Below are positions 1 to 12,970 of a stretch of DNA of 64,000 nt, piece by piece. The DNA is from Aphidius gifuensis (Eukaryota > Arthropoda > Insecta > Hymenoptera > Braconidae). Below the pieces are notes generated by a model that saw only the letters and a list, made by a program, of their open reading frames with translations, did not search any database and was not told where the DNA came from. The translations under genes and the position numbers were made by a program. Location: the NCBI RefSeq assembly GCF_014905175.1, contig NC_057791.1, positions 4,712,001 to 4,776,000 of the forward strand, written 5' to 3'. The number at the start of each line of letters is the position of its first letter. Position 1 is the first letter of the stretch.

Positions 1-3000
1 ATTGTTTTTGCATGACTTTGAATAATATCTGGTTCTTTTGTATAATTTCTAGATTCATTTGATAATGATAAATGATTTTGTACATAATTATTTGTATTGT
101 AATTTTGGCTATCTGGAATAACATAATTATTCAATGGTGCAATGCTTGATTGATTTGGATCAACGTATGCTTGTTGTTGTTGTTGTGATTGATTTGGATC
201 AACGTATGTTTGTTGTTGTTGTGATTGATTTGGATCAACGTATGTTTGTTGTTGTTGTGATTGACTTGGATCAACATATGTTTGTTGTTGTGATGGTACA
301 ACGTACGCTGATTGTGAAATATTATGTGGATAATTTGTAATATTATTGTAATAATGTTGCTGTAAATAATTTGTTCCTTGATTATTATCTGGTTGAACAA
401 AATTTGTATTTTTTATAAATGTATTAACTGGAATTTCTTGAGTATTTTGATTAACATAATTGACATTTTTATTATCTTGTGGAATGCTATATGTTACTTG
501 ATTAATTGGTGGTGTTGTTGTTGTTATCGTTGAATAATTATTTGTTGCATTATCATCAGTTGCATTATTGTACTGTTGATAATATGATGTTTGTGGTATA
601 ATTTCTTGGCTATTTAAATCTTCATGACCACTTATGATAATTGATTTTTGATTATTCATTGTTGCTGATTGATTATTACTTTGATAATTTTGTAATGTTG
701 GTGGAATTTGATGATGATGATTTTGTATTGGTAATTGATAATTATTTTGACTAATTTGAGATGACATAGATACTTGTGGCACTTGATATAATTGATTATG
801 ATATTGTGATGCATTATCATAGCCACTTATTGGATAGTGACTACCACCACCTTGTTGTTGTTGTTGCTGTTGATTACCATTAGAATAATTTGCATATACA
901 GAACTATCAGTTGATACATCTGTTGAGCTTACTCTACCAGCTTGTTGATACATTGTATTTGTATTTGTTGTACTTGATCTTGGTAAGCTTTGATTTACAT
1001 CAATATAATTTGTTGGTAATATTGTTTCATTATATGATGATTGACCTGCTGAATATGGATTTGTTTTTGATGAATAATATGCTTGATATTGTTGATACAT
1101 ATGTTGTTGATCAATTGAATGTAATGGATTATTACCAGGATTATAAATATCTTCAATATTATTAAAATCATGTGAAGAATCAATTGATGGTTGTATATGA
1201 GTTATAGATGTTATATTACTTTTATCTGTATTAATTTTTAATCTATTTGCTAAATGATCTTTAAGTTTCATACCTGATCCAATTTTTTTATCTGAATTAT
1301 TATTGTTGTTGATGTTATTATTATCTGATGTTGGAACAACTGATACAATTGATACACCTTTTGTACTGTATATATCTGGTTGTTGTTTATCATTTCTTGA
1401 TAATATTTGTTCGCGTTCTTCATCTTGTACACGACATGTACTTTTAACACGTTGAAGTAATTTTGTAACATTAACTTCTAACTTTCTATAAAATTCTAAA
1501 CCTTTTGATGATTTAATTAATAAATCTTCATATGCATCATATGATGATATCAATGATGTTATCATAATTTCTCTTTGTTTAAGTATATTTTCAACAGATT
1601 TACGTGTTTCAGCTGTTTTAGCATATGCATCAGTTAATGCAGTTAATATATTATCTTGTGCAATTAAATTTTGTTCAATTAAATTAACAATTTTTTCATG
1701 TTTTTTTAATTGTTCAGAAAATATAACATCTAATGGTGATGATTCAGCTGTTGCTGTTACTAATAAACGTGTTATATTATCTTGTTCAATTGATTCTCTT
1801 AATTTTGCATGTAAATCAGCTCTTTGTATTTGCATTTGATCAACTTTAACAAGCATTCTTTTTAATTCACGTACATTTTTTTTATCATTTTCATTCATTT
1901 TATCAATTGATTCAATTGATGGTACATTTGAAATTAATACACTTAATGGTTGTTCTAATATATGTAAATTATTTAAATGTAAATTCATTGCACGATGAAG
2001 TGCTTTATTACTTTCTGATGCTTTAGCATGTGCTTCTTCATATTTTTTAGCTTCTCTTGTTAAATCTGTTGCAACAATTGTTGGTGGACGTTTACCAACT
2101 AAATCTTGATATTCTTTTTCTTTTTTATCTTCAATTGTTAATAATTTATTAATATCATTAAGCATTGTTTCAACATCACCATATGTTGATGATAATTTTT
2201 CCATTAATTCTTCTAAATCATGTATTGCTGTTGGTTTTGCATTTAATACAGCACATCTTTCAACTAATTCTTCTGGTAATGAAAAATATTCATCATTATT
2301 AAGTGGATTATCAGGATCCCATAATTGTAAATGTTGAAGTTTTAATGATGATAAATATGTTTCTAATAATTGATTATTTTCATCAATTTTACTACCAATT
2401 GAACGTAATATTTTAGCTTTTTCTTCAGAATATAATGAACTTGCTTCGTGTACTTTCATTGGTACTAATCTTGCAAATATATCTGGTCCAGATATTTCTG
2501 CATCATTAACACTAAATGATATACCTTTGACAAGTGATGCACCATTAATTGTTGGTAATACATCTTTATCTGGTACTTCTTCATGATATATAAAATCATT
2601 TTCATTTGTTGCTGCTTTTTTTTTACCTTCAATAACATCATTTGTAAATACAAGTGAATCTTCAATTGATTCTTTTTCACTTGTCATACCATTTATTATT
2701 ATTGATGTTTTTGAATTTGTATATAATAATCTTGCTGAATTAAGTGATGACAATGCTTCTTTATAAAATGCAACTCTTTCACCCATTTTTTGTTGTTCTT
2801 CAGCTGTAAGACCTTGATATAAATATGTTACTGACATATAATATGAACGTTTAAATGTAACATAATTTTTCCAACTTTTATATATTTTTGTACCAACTGT
2901 TTCTGATATTGGATTATCTTCATTTTTATTTGGTTCTAATGTTTGACATGCAAGACTATAATAATCAACAATTTGTTTAGCAACTTTAGCAACAATTGTT

Positions 3001-3682
3001 GGTTTTCTATGATCAAGCATACTTTTTTCAAGTATACATTCTTGTGCTTGTGCTAAACATAATTGATTCATAAATTTCATTAAATCAGATGTCATATCAA
3101 CACCTGGTGGTTGAGGATTTGTATTTTGTAAATTTTCAAATGCCCATGCAGCACATTGAAAATGTGAACATGCCATTTTCATACCATCAGCTGTTGTTCT
3201 TTCTGTTTTTGCACCAAGTTGAGTATGTATTGTACCAATATTATACAAAATTGATATTATTTCAAAACGAATATTACTGAGTGTAAATACTATATTTGCA
3301 TAACTGTCTCTCCATGAAAATGGTACTGCAGCTGGTTCATCAGTACCCATAGGAAAACGTGATTGTACAAAATGCAATTGACAATAATACTTTTTTAGTA
3401 AAGAACATCCAATAACAGCAATAGGTGGACGTACAGCCATTGCACGAAGATTTTCCAATTGATAAATTTCATTTGTATAAGATTCTGGATCTTCATTGTA
3501 AAAATCTCGAATGTACTAGAAAAAAAAGTTAAGTATGTTAATGTTAAATGTAACATTGGAGAAAGTTATATGATGTTAAAATATTTTATACTAACTTGTT
3601 TTAGTTTTGATCCAAATGATGTTGGTTCAGGACTTATTTTTAATTCAAATGATAACATCGGTAACCTTGGTACAGCCTCCAT
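1..3682 (-). CDS. mop: Myopic / HD-PTP (PTPN23) orthologue, partial: BRO1, V domain and Q/N-rich region
   Basis: Endosomal Bro1-domain protein that works with ESCRT in receptor sorting. Exon 1 is 3596-3682 and starts MEAVPRLPMLSFELK, almost identical to vertebrate HD-PTP. An 80-bp GT-AG intron (3516-3595) follows, then one exon stays open to the window edge, giving about 1200 residues. The BRO1 domain covers roughly residues 1-385, with family motifs such as QSRFPMGTDEPAAVPFSW, EQQKMGERVA and HEASSLYSEEKAK. A helical ALIX-type V domain runs to about residue 720. The rest is low complexity, rich in Gln, Asn, Ser and Tyr, replacing the Pro-rich linker of vertebrates. The tyrosine-phosphatase-like domain would lie beyond base 1, so its absence is a window effect. 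Identification is sure; the C-terminal half is unseen. Confidence 0.93.
137..297 (-). repeat. Tandem repeat inside mop coding sequence (about 33-36 bp units)
   Basis: Four consecutive units encode variants of QQQQTYVDPNQS on the minus strand. On the plus strand each unit reads as a TTG/TTGTTGTTG tract followed by TGATTGATTTGGATCAACGT. Copies differ by a few bases and by the number of Gln codons, so the array is probably length-polymorphic. Confidence 0.85.
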
Positions 3683-4183
3683 TCTTCATATATTTTTTAT
3701 AATAAACTTTCAGAGATATCACACCCAAAAAAATAACACACAATTTTTTGACGTAGTTATTATATTATAATATTTTTTTATTGTAATTATAACGAAATAA
3801 AAAATGACATAAATTATTACATTTAATTGCTTCAAGCAATAATTTAGAAACAAAGAATGACATTTGAGTTTAACGCACAACAACAAATGTGTCAAATGAA
3901 ATATAAATTGATAGATAAATAAATGTAAAATAAATAGTTAATGGAGTACGTTTATCAGGTGTCAAACTGTCAAATATATGTGGCCTAAAGGTTTATTTAC
4001 AATCACTTTTTGAATGTTCATGAATCATGCGCAATAAAATTTTCTCCTAAAAAAAAATATATATATATGGAGGAGGAGGAGGAGGAGGGAAACAAAGAAT
4101 ATTGTTATTAATGTTATTATTATTATATTATTTTTTTTATTATGGCATTATAATATTAAAAATTACAAATAATAATTGTAAAT
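3683..4183. other. Intergenic: mop 5' flank and RIOK1 3' flank
   Basis: About 500 bp between two minus-strand genes. It must hold the mop promoter and the RIOK1 3' UTR. A short GGA/GAG triplet microsatellite lies at about 4069-4088, next to an AT dinucleotide tract (about 4058-4067). No further gene is seen. Confidence 0.6.
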
Positions 4184-6084
4184 TTATTTTTTTTTCAATG
4201 CTTTTTTCTTGATATGTTTTTTAATTTTTGTTTTACGTTTTTCAGCTTGTTGTTCTTTAACAAGTTTTTTACGTGCCTGAAAATAAAATACATTGTATTA
4301 ATATTTATTAATCAAGTATAATTATAAGTTTTTAATTTAAAAAAAAAATTACTTTTTTATCTTCAGCAGTTTCATTTACAGGTCTTGCTGAGTTGACAAA
4401 TTTTGATGGTTCTTCTGAGCTGTCTTCATCTTCATCATCATCATCATCACCATCTGTATTGGATTCATCATCAGCTGAATTTTCTGCACAGTCTAAAGCA
4501 TCTGTTTTATCTGTATTTTTTAATTCATCTGATTTTTTGGCTTCAGCTAGACTGGCTGGAAGATCAACAAGTGTTTTACAAAGTAAATTTTGTATTCCTG
4601 ATCTATCCAATTTACGATCAATATCTCGAACCTAAATGACAAATATTTATAAGTAAAAAAACAACGTAAAATAAAAGAAAAAAAATTTAATTTAAATATT
4701 AATCATCTTACTTGATGAAGATTTTGAGGAATATATGATTGTATAAAAACTTGTTCTTCAATTTCTTCATTAGCATCTTTTTTATCATCATTTGAAATAA
4801 GTTTATCAGATATATCATTTAAATATGCATCCATATTATCTTCAGTTATTGTTGGATCAGTAACAAATGTAAATAAATCTTTAACACTCATAACAGCAAC
4901 TTGATTTTTTTTGAAAAATTCTGTAATATTTGTACAATCTTTTCTTAAAAATTCAAATGCCATTGGATGATCATGTTCAACAGCTTGTGATACATCAATA
5001 ACAACAACATTATCATTATGATAAAGAAGATTATATTCACTTAAATCAGCATGTACAAGTTTTGATTTATTATATAATCTCCACATAATCTCAACACATT
5101 CTCTATATACTTTTCGTAATTTTGATGGTGTTAGAACAACATCTTTTAGCTTTGGAGCTGGCCAACCATTTGAACCAATAAACTCCATAAGTAATACATG
5201 ACTATATAAATAAATTGCTTTTGGTGATGGTATTGATGCTTGCCTTATTCTATTTAAATTTCTCAATTCTTTTTCAGCCCATGTTCTAACCATTTTTCTT
5301 GGATTATGACGACAATAACCATGTCTAAAACGAAATTCACCACTAACATATTTATCGCGATCTTTAAAATGAAGAATTGATGTTTTATATATTTTAATTG
5401 CAAATTCTTCATTTGTTTTTGATGTTGCATGATATACATTTGCTTCTTTACCAGTTGATAAACATCCATTTATTTCATTAATAGTACCTTTATTTAACAA
5501 TTTAAATAATATCATTCTTGTACGTGGATCCATAACTTGTTCAACTGTTGCACGATCATGTTTATCTTTTGTACGTATACGATCTTTTTCACTACGTTTA
5601 TTTGTTTCAATAAGTTTATTTGCAGCACTATGTGGCAATGATGCTGGTCCTTCATATTTTTCCATCTTTATTTTATTTGAAAAACGTTTAAATAATTTAT
5701 CTTTTGGTTGATAATTTGTAACGTTATCTGATATTTTTTGTGTATTGGCTGATTGACTATTACATTGACGAAGTACTGGTTTATTTAAACCATCATAATT
5801 ATCAGCATCCCAATCATCATCACTATCATCAATAAAATCATCTTCAATATAATCATCATCATCATCATTATCATCATCTGTTATTTTAAGATTTTCAATG
5901 TTATCCAAAATTATTGGATCTTTAGTTTTTTCAGGTGATATAATGACACTAAAAAATAAATTAATATTATACAAAATTACTATATGATTACTCCTAATCA
6001 ATGAGTATTTAAAATTTTATAAACTCACGTTTTTCCATCCTCTTCTGCATCGCTGAATTGTCCTTCGACAATTGTAGAAGTCAT
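4184..6084 (-). CDS. RIOK1: RIO kinase 1, atypical Ser/Thr kinase/ATPase
   Basis: Atypical kinase needed for late cytoplasmic maturation of the 40S ribosomal subunit. Four exons on the minus strand: 6029-6084, 4712-5948, 4353-4631 and 4184-4276. Together they give 554 residues. The N-terminus is acidic (Asp-rich, about residues 35-70). The RIO domain shows the P-loop STGKEANVYHA (about 183), the catalytic loop HADLSEYNLLYH (about 317) and the metal-binding VVIDVSQAVEHDHP (about 338). These are diagnostic of RIOK1 rather than RIOK2 or RIOK3. The C-terminus is an acidic stretch followed by a Lys-rich tail (KRKTKIKKHIKKKALKKK). All splice sites are GT-AG and phases agree. The gene lies head-to-head with glorund. 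Confidence 0.95.
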
Positions 6085-7348
6085 ATTAATGAGCTAATTT
6101 TTTTTATCAGCTGATTTAAGAGCCAAGTTATTGGATTGTTGTAATGTCAATTGTTTTGATGAATTATTATTATAATTTTTAACTCGAATATGAACTCGTG
6201 TTATGAAAAAACATGTGGAGTTCAACGAGTTCAACGTGTTTAAACTGGTTCAAACGTGTTGTCCAGATTTATGTGTATATTTACATATGTACCTGGTGGA
6301 CACTTGACGTGAACTTCTGTTCAAGAATCAAGGTTATGCCTAAAAATTAAGGTGCATTTTCACCAACCAAAATACACAAAAATTCATGATTATTAATCAA
6401 ATGTAATTTTGTTTTAAAATCGATAATAGTCAATAATATTTAATTTAATTATTCAATTAAAAATTAATTGATTTTAAATATATACAAATGAGACCTAAAT
6501 TTATATTACTAGAAAAAAAAATCCAAAAAATCCCTGTAGAATCTAGGGGCATTTTGAAGCCTTGTTTCCACCAAAGCATTTTCTGCAATTTTCTGAGAGA
6601 GAGAGAGAGAGAGAGAAGAGAGAGAGAGACTTTGAAGTGCTTGGAATTTATAAACGTCAGCCATTTTGTTCGGTAATAAAAAAAATTTTATCCAACTTTG
6701 CATTTTTATTGCGTTGTGATTGACAGTGATTAATTAATTTTAATATTATTATATAAAAAAAAACAATTATAATCAAATCACTCTCATGATTATTTATCAA
6801 CTTGTCTATATTTATTAATATTAACTTCGTATATTGTTTAATTAGTTTTTTGGTAAGTAAAAAACATACAAAGTTTTTTTTTTCAATTTACAAGTTTTTA
6901 TATCTCAAAATATTTACTCGTTTGTTTTACACAATTGACGTCATCATAAATATCAAAATTGTGTTTTATTGAAAGTTTTTTTAAACAAACAATAAATATT
7001 TATTTCTTAAATTTTACTCCGAAAATAATAATCACAATAACAATAATAATAATAATATCCACGTTTGTAATTTTTCATGTTTGCAAAAATAAAAATATTG
7101 AATGTTATTTTCATTTAAAAAATAGGTATAGGTATAATTTAATACAAATAAATGTTTACATCTAAAATTATAGTTTATTTGAAATAAATTCACAAGAAAT
7201 GAGTTATAAATAAATTAAAAATATTTACATCAAAACAATTGATATATATTTCCCAAGCTTGCATTATTTTTTGCAAGCATCTTGAAACGTTTGATCAAAT
7301 AAAAACAAATGAATAATAATTTAATTTTGTTGTAGATTGATATTGAAA
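6085..7348. promoter_or_regulatory. Shared upstream region of RIOK1 (-) and glorund (+)
   Basis: Divergent intergenic region of 1.26 kb. Visible elements are: three CACGTT-type boxes at 6191-6203, 6219-6241 and 6248-6261, just upstream of RIOK1; a GA microsatellite at 6594-6630; a GCCATTTTG (YY1/Pho-like) motif at 6661-6669; and a palindromic CRE, TGACGTCA, at 6936-6943. A GTAAGT donor at 6853 and a TTGTTGTAG acceptor ending at 7335 suggest a 483-bp intron in the glorund 5' UTR, with transcription starting near 6660-6850. The intron and start site are inferred. Confidence 0.5.
6594..6630. repeat. GA microsatellite
   Basis: An almost pure GA tract with one AA interruption. It lies between the divergent RIOK1 and glorund genes and could also serve as GAGA-type promoter sequence. 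Confidence 0.9.
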
Positions 7349-10300
7349 ATGTCAAACGGCAGTGGTGATCACGATGATGAAGGCTATGTAGTCAGATTAA
7401 GAGGACTACCATGGTCAACAACAGTCGATGAGATACTTAAATTTTTTAGTGATTGTAAAATATGCCATGGAAAAGCTGGAATTCATATGACAATGTCTCG
7501 TGAAGGAAGACCAAGTGGTGAAGCTTACATTGAAATGGAGAGAGAAGAAGATATTGAAAAAGCTTGTAAACGTGATAGAGATCATATGGGCCATCGTTAC
7601 ATTGAAGGTAACTATTAATTTATTTTAAATTACAAAATTTAATTATTAATATCTTAAATTTTTATTCAAGTTTTCAAAGCTAAACGTGGAGAAATGGAAT
7701 GGGTCGTTAAAAGAAGTGGATTAAATCTTGAAAATGTTATGGATGATGGTTGTGTTAGACTTCGTGGTCTACCATTTGGATGCTCCAAAGAAGAAATTGC
7801 ACAATTTTTCTCAGGTATAATATTCAACTAATCAATTAATAATTATCTTCTTTTTTTTTTTTTAAATACTTTTTATTAATACCCATAGCTTTAATCTTGA
7901 AAACTTTTTAATCATTTATCAATGATATGATACAGCATATTTAGTTTATTTATTCATCAAAATTAAACGAATTTATAAGAAAAAAAAAAAAAACTATAAT
8001 AATAGATAAAGAAATAACTAAAGTAAGTTTTAAAAAAAAAATTATTTACAATTATTACTTTTATCAATAAATAAATGCTATTTTTTTTTTTTTCTGTTAT
8101 TTTGATAAACTGGCCCAAGGTTTTATTGTTTAAATATTACTAATAGTATAAACAATTAAATTAATTATTAAAAACTTAGCAAAACATAAAAATAAAATGT
8201 AATTTTCCTGGGCTAGTATTTATATATTTTTTTTTCTTGTTATTTAACCATTGATAACAACTAATAAATAATATTTCAATTGCTAAAAAAAAAAAATGAT
8301 TACAATGGTGATATTAAATTGAACAATGGGTTATATTTATGAATTTCTTGCAGCTGTAAATTATTATTATTAATTTTTTTTTATAATGGGTAATTTCGCT
8401 ACAATATCGTTGTTTGATTATGTGTGGGTCAGGGTTGGAGATATTGCCGAACGGGATTTCACTACCAACAGACTTCACGGGCCGCAGTACTGGGGAGGCT
8501 TATGTTCAATTTGTTAACAAAGATGTCGCGGAACGCGCACTCCAGAAACACAAGGAAAAGATAGGACACAGGTGGGGCACTGATGCTAGATGGGTTTGGG
8601 TATTGTTTATTATGATTTATTAATAATTTATATCCATAGAAATCTATGTATACCTATTTTATTATTTCATATTTATATATATATTTTTTTTTTTTGATAA
8701 AAAAAAATATTAAAAAATGGGTCAAATCTTATGATTTTTTAAATATTTTTATTAATCAACAATTATTTGGTTATTTTTTTTTTTGTTTATTTGTAATTTT
8801 GTTTTTTTAAATTTAAAAGATAAAAATAAAAATAATCATATATTTGTTATCAATGTAATCAAGAGTATAAACAAAAAAAGTAAAAGAAAAAAAAAAACAG
8901 GGAAGAAACAAGTACTGTTGGCCCAACTGAGGCCACCTGGTTATACCCCCTTGAATAGTCACCTCCATGGGGAGAGAAGGGTTGGAACTTGGCAGAGGTT
9001 GGAGTATTGTATTGCTGGATTTTTTCAATCTACAATATCTTTTTTTTGTTTATTTTTTTCCTAAAAACCAGAAAGCATCAACAAATTTTAAAATAATTTA
9101 TTAATTTCAGCAATTGATTTTTTATTGAAATTAATTTAATATAAAGTACGATTTTAATATGATAATTAACATATTTAAATTGAGAAAACAAAAAAATATG
9201 TATTTTATTTTTTAAAATATGTGTGTGTTGCTGTTTAAAGTTAAAAACAAATTGGTACAATTTTAATCACATAAACAATACGATTGATACATTTGAGCCA
9301 ATTTTTTTTTGAAAAATTATTGTCAATATGATATTTATAAATAGTTTTTATTTAATTTTTTTAGTATTTAAAATTTAATTTATTTAGAAAACAATTTACA
9401 AATTACTTTTTATCTTGAATAAAAATTTCAATTACAAAAATCATAATAAATTGGATTTAGCTTTACAGGAAAAAAATTCAATGTCAAATTATGTTTAATA
9501 TTTGTTGAAAAAAAAAAAAAAACAAATTAAATAATTTTAATTTAATAACACATTTTTTTTTAATAGGTACATTGAAATATTCCGAAGTAGTTTATCTGAA
9601 GTACGTGCCAGCATAGGACCAAAAATGAGATCTGGTGGTCCAATGAATAATTTTAATATGAGACCAGCTCCATATGATCACAGAGATCGTTTTGGTGGAA
9701 TGAATAGATTCAACAATAATCCTAGAAATTCTCGCAACAGAGGTAAACTATAAACTATAAAAAATAAATCTTCAAATTCATTGGCCAATAAAAGAAAAGT
9801 GTTAGTAATATTATTAAATTATTTATAGATTTTGACAATGGACCATGGGGAAATTCCAATAATTTCGGACCAAGAGGAGGCGGTGGAGGTGGTGGTGGTG
9901 GTTGCGGCGGCGGTGGTGGTGGTCTCAATAATGGAGGTGGTGGAGGCGGAGGTGGAGGAGGTGGTATGCGTGGTAATATGGATATGAAAGGACCAAATTT
10001 CCGAGGTAACAACAATGATAACTGGGGTGGAAATCCTGGTGGTATACATTGCATCCACATGCGTGGATTACCTTTCAGAGCTACTGAACAAGACATTGCT
10101 GATGTAAGTATCAAATAAATTTAATAATTAATAACATTTATTTAATATATATCTTTTTTTTTTTTCAATTAGTTCTTCAGGCCAATTGTGCCAATAAATA
10201 TTCGTATTATTCTTGAGAATAATGGTCGTGCATCTGGTGAAGCTGATGTTGAATTTGCAACTCATGAAGAAGCTCTAAAAGCCATGTCCAAGGTTAGTCA

Positions 10301-10642
10301 ATTGTCATGTATATTATATTTATATAAAATATTTATTATTGTGTATTTTAAATTTCTAAATTTATTTATAGGATAAAAGTCACATGTCTCACAGATACAT
10401 TGAATTATTTTTAAATTCAACGGGTGGATCTGGCCCAATGTCTTTGGGTAATTTGGGCAACTTTTGTGGTGGTAAGTTGTAAAGATATTAAAGTTGTTCT
10501 TATTATTTTTTTTAAATATTGTTATGTTATACAATAATTATTGTACATTGCAGGGTTAGGCAATAACTTCAGGCCAGGATATTCTCCTAATAATCGAGGC
10601 TATAATAATCAGCTTGGAGGAAATAATTATAACAGTTTTTGA
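7349..10642 (+). CDS. glo: hnRNP F/H family RNA-binding protein (glorund)
   Basis: Nuclear RNA-binding protein of the hnRNP F/H type; the fly orthologue regulates splicing and nanos translation. Eight coding exons: 7349-7607, 7671-7814, 8433-8571, 9567-9742, 9829-10103, 10173-10292, 10372-10471 and 10554-10642. They make 433 residues with consistent phases. Three quasi-RRMs are marked by RLRGLPW (about residue 16), RLRGLPFG (about 108) and HMRGLPFR (about 315). Each is followed by the family's G(R/E)ASGEA-type motif (RPSGEAYIEME, RSTGEAYVQF, RASGEADVEF) and HRYIE. Between qRRM2 and qRRM3 lies a glycine-rich segment with two long Gly runs encoded by GGN repeats at 9876-9965. A TTG codon 12 bases upstream is in frame, but the ATG at 7349 is the natural start. 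Intron 2 (618 bp) and intron 3 (995 bp) are long for this window. Confidence 0.95.
8890..9035. other. GC-rich block inside glorund intron 3
   Basis: About 120 bp of distinctly GC-rich sequence sits in an otherwise A/T-rich intron. It contains short self-complementary pieces such as GGCCCAACTGAGGCC. The plus-strand frame around it is open from 8783 to 9064, but I find no protein family match and no convincing flanking exon signals. It could be an intronic small RNA, a cassette exon or a conserved splicing element. Confidence 0.35.
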
Positions 10643-12970
10643 AACACAACTTCATCTATATTCCGTTGCAACCATTGAAGTATTCATATGAGGAAGACAA
10701 AAAATAAAGATTATGATTTTCAAATTTTTCAATTCATCAATGATATTGTACAACTTATCTTTCATTTTTGTGCACTAAGTACTAGAATATAAAATAATTC
10801 ATTATTAATAATACTCTTTATGTAAGCGACATTCATGTATAATCGAGTGTGTTTCAATAATAAATTACATTTATTGACGAAAATATTTAATTATATGAAT
10901 TTTATAATTGTTGTTTATTCTTTTACTTTTTTTCTAAGAAATTATATGTGATAGAAAATTTCTACAAGTAATTTCAGGATAAATAAATCTATCAAGCAGT
11001 GATATATATTTAAATTCTACATCAATCGTTTAAATAATTAATGACAAAGTTTTTTCATTTTTAAAATTACTCGAAAAGGTTTTTCATTTAATATATATTA
11101 AAATATCATTAACACTTGTGCCAAAAAAAAAACGTAATTAATTCCGCAGTTAAAATAATAGTATCATTATTTTTTTTCTAACAATTTGTATTATAAATAT
11201 ACAGATTGAATAAATTTCTCCCTAATGAAAATAAAAGTGATCGACAAGGCTTTTAAGTAATTGCGTTCTATCATCAAATACTTGCACTGATGTTTTTTTT
11301 TTTTCTGTTCCCCTTATCCAATTCTATTAGATGAATACTTTTTTTTTTTCTGTTGCAAATAAAAACGACAGGTGCGTATCTTATATATATAAATGGAAAA
11401 CTAAGAACGATATGTCGTAACCCCTAATACCCTCGGTCGATTGAACTTCACCCCATACTCTTAACGCTATTACCGAAATTGATTCAAAGTCAGCATCTTA
11501 TATTTACCCATAGACACGAACATATAAAGCTTAAATGTCTACTTTATTTTTTTTTAATACTTGGCTAATAGTTTTATCCTTCTTTTCTTCATAGTTATTT
11601 TATATCTTTATATACTGATTATTGAAAAAAAAATAATTGCAATAAAAAAAGCAGTAATTTTTAATCATTAAAATATTATTTTACTGTGAACATTTTTTTT
11701 TAAATATTAAATTTTTAAATTTAATCTAAATATTGAATTAACATTGTAGATAAAAAAAAATATACATTTTTATATTTAAAAATAATTTTACCGAGTATAT
11801 TTTTTTTTTATTTATAAATTTTTTTAATATTCTTGTATATGCAGTGATTGCTAAATTTTGTGCCGCTTAATCTAATCCAAACATAATCTAAAATTCATGA
11901 CACATATAACTGCCAGACGATGATATATCTGGTGGGGAAATGAAGTCTCGTTTTCCCTGGCTGCCTCGATTCTGCCGCCTTTAAACCCCTCCTTGTATGT
12001 CGTGGGGGGTTGCTGGACTGCCATTGCGCCATAATATACACCACCAGCGCGAATATATAAATATATATACAAACTTTATATATATACAAGTGAGACAAGA
12101 ATACAGCATATAGTCACTATTTCATATATGATTATTTAATTTAACAAGCGTATAACTCCGCAATACCAAAGCGCTTCTTCTTACTCACGTAAATCACAAC
12201 ATATTTCGTATACTTGTATATAAGACCCCTATTTATTTAATTTTATTTATCAATTTTATCCCGGTTGCTTGTCGGCCAAAATTGCACTTTCTAAAACCAT
12301 TATACGTTATTTTTTTTTTTATTCTTTCTTTTTTATGGTCTTTATTTAATACCCCTCGAAATAATCCGCATGTACGATTAATAAATGGTCTTGTTGTCGA
12401 TGAATTCCCCTTGTATTTAACACTCTTATACCGATGATGAAATACTCATTATTAATTTCTTCAATAGTAAGCGAGACAAATTAATTAATAGTCCTAAAGA
12501 ATCCCTTGTCAAGCAGTATTATTTTATTGTAATGGTATACTTAAACTTGAATTTCTATACTTCCTATAATATGCAACGTTTTTTTTTTTTTACAACACGA
12601 GACCTATGGCCGTGCTGCCATGGCTTTTCTATGATATGAAGCAACCTTTAAAAATCTCTGAACTTATTGGCTGTTTTTCAAAAGTATCGCTGAGGTAGTT
12701 TGCTGGTTTATTTTATACATATATAAAAAAATCTTAACACAAAAATTTTCCTCAGAAAATTATATTTGGGCTGGCTTATTAATCATACGATTGGGTTGTC
12801 AGCGGTGGCTGTTCTCGTCAACACTGTCTATGACAAAAATTAATGAAATTTTTCAAACAAAAAAAAAGAATCAAAAAAATTTTGTGTTACCGGTATAAGA
12901 CTTAGTAACTCAAGAAAAATGAAAAAAAAAAAAACACTTAAATCAAATTTGATTCTAAATAACAATATTT
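10643..12970. other. glorund 3' UTR and start of gene desert
   Basis: The first few hundred bases are the glorund 3' UTR; AATAAA-like signals occur near 10695-10865. Beyond about 11 kb no coding gene is seen. A GC-richer islet at about 11930-12055 (plus-strand GGTGGGG..., CCTGGCTGCC, CGTGGGGGGTTGCTGG) stands out from its surroundings but carries no recognisable gene. Confidence 0.45.

Noticed and set aside
1..1500. Apparent loss of the phosphatase domain in myopic
   Set aside because: The gene runs off the window edge, so nothing can be said about the C-terminus.
9755..10114. Pro-rich minus-strand open frame
   Set aside because: It is the antisense shadow of the glycine-rich exon of glorund.
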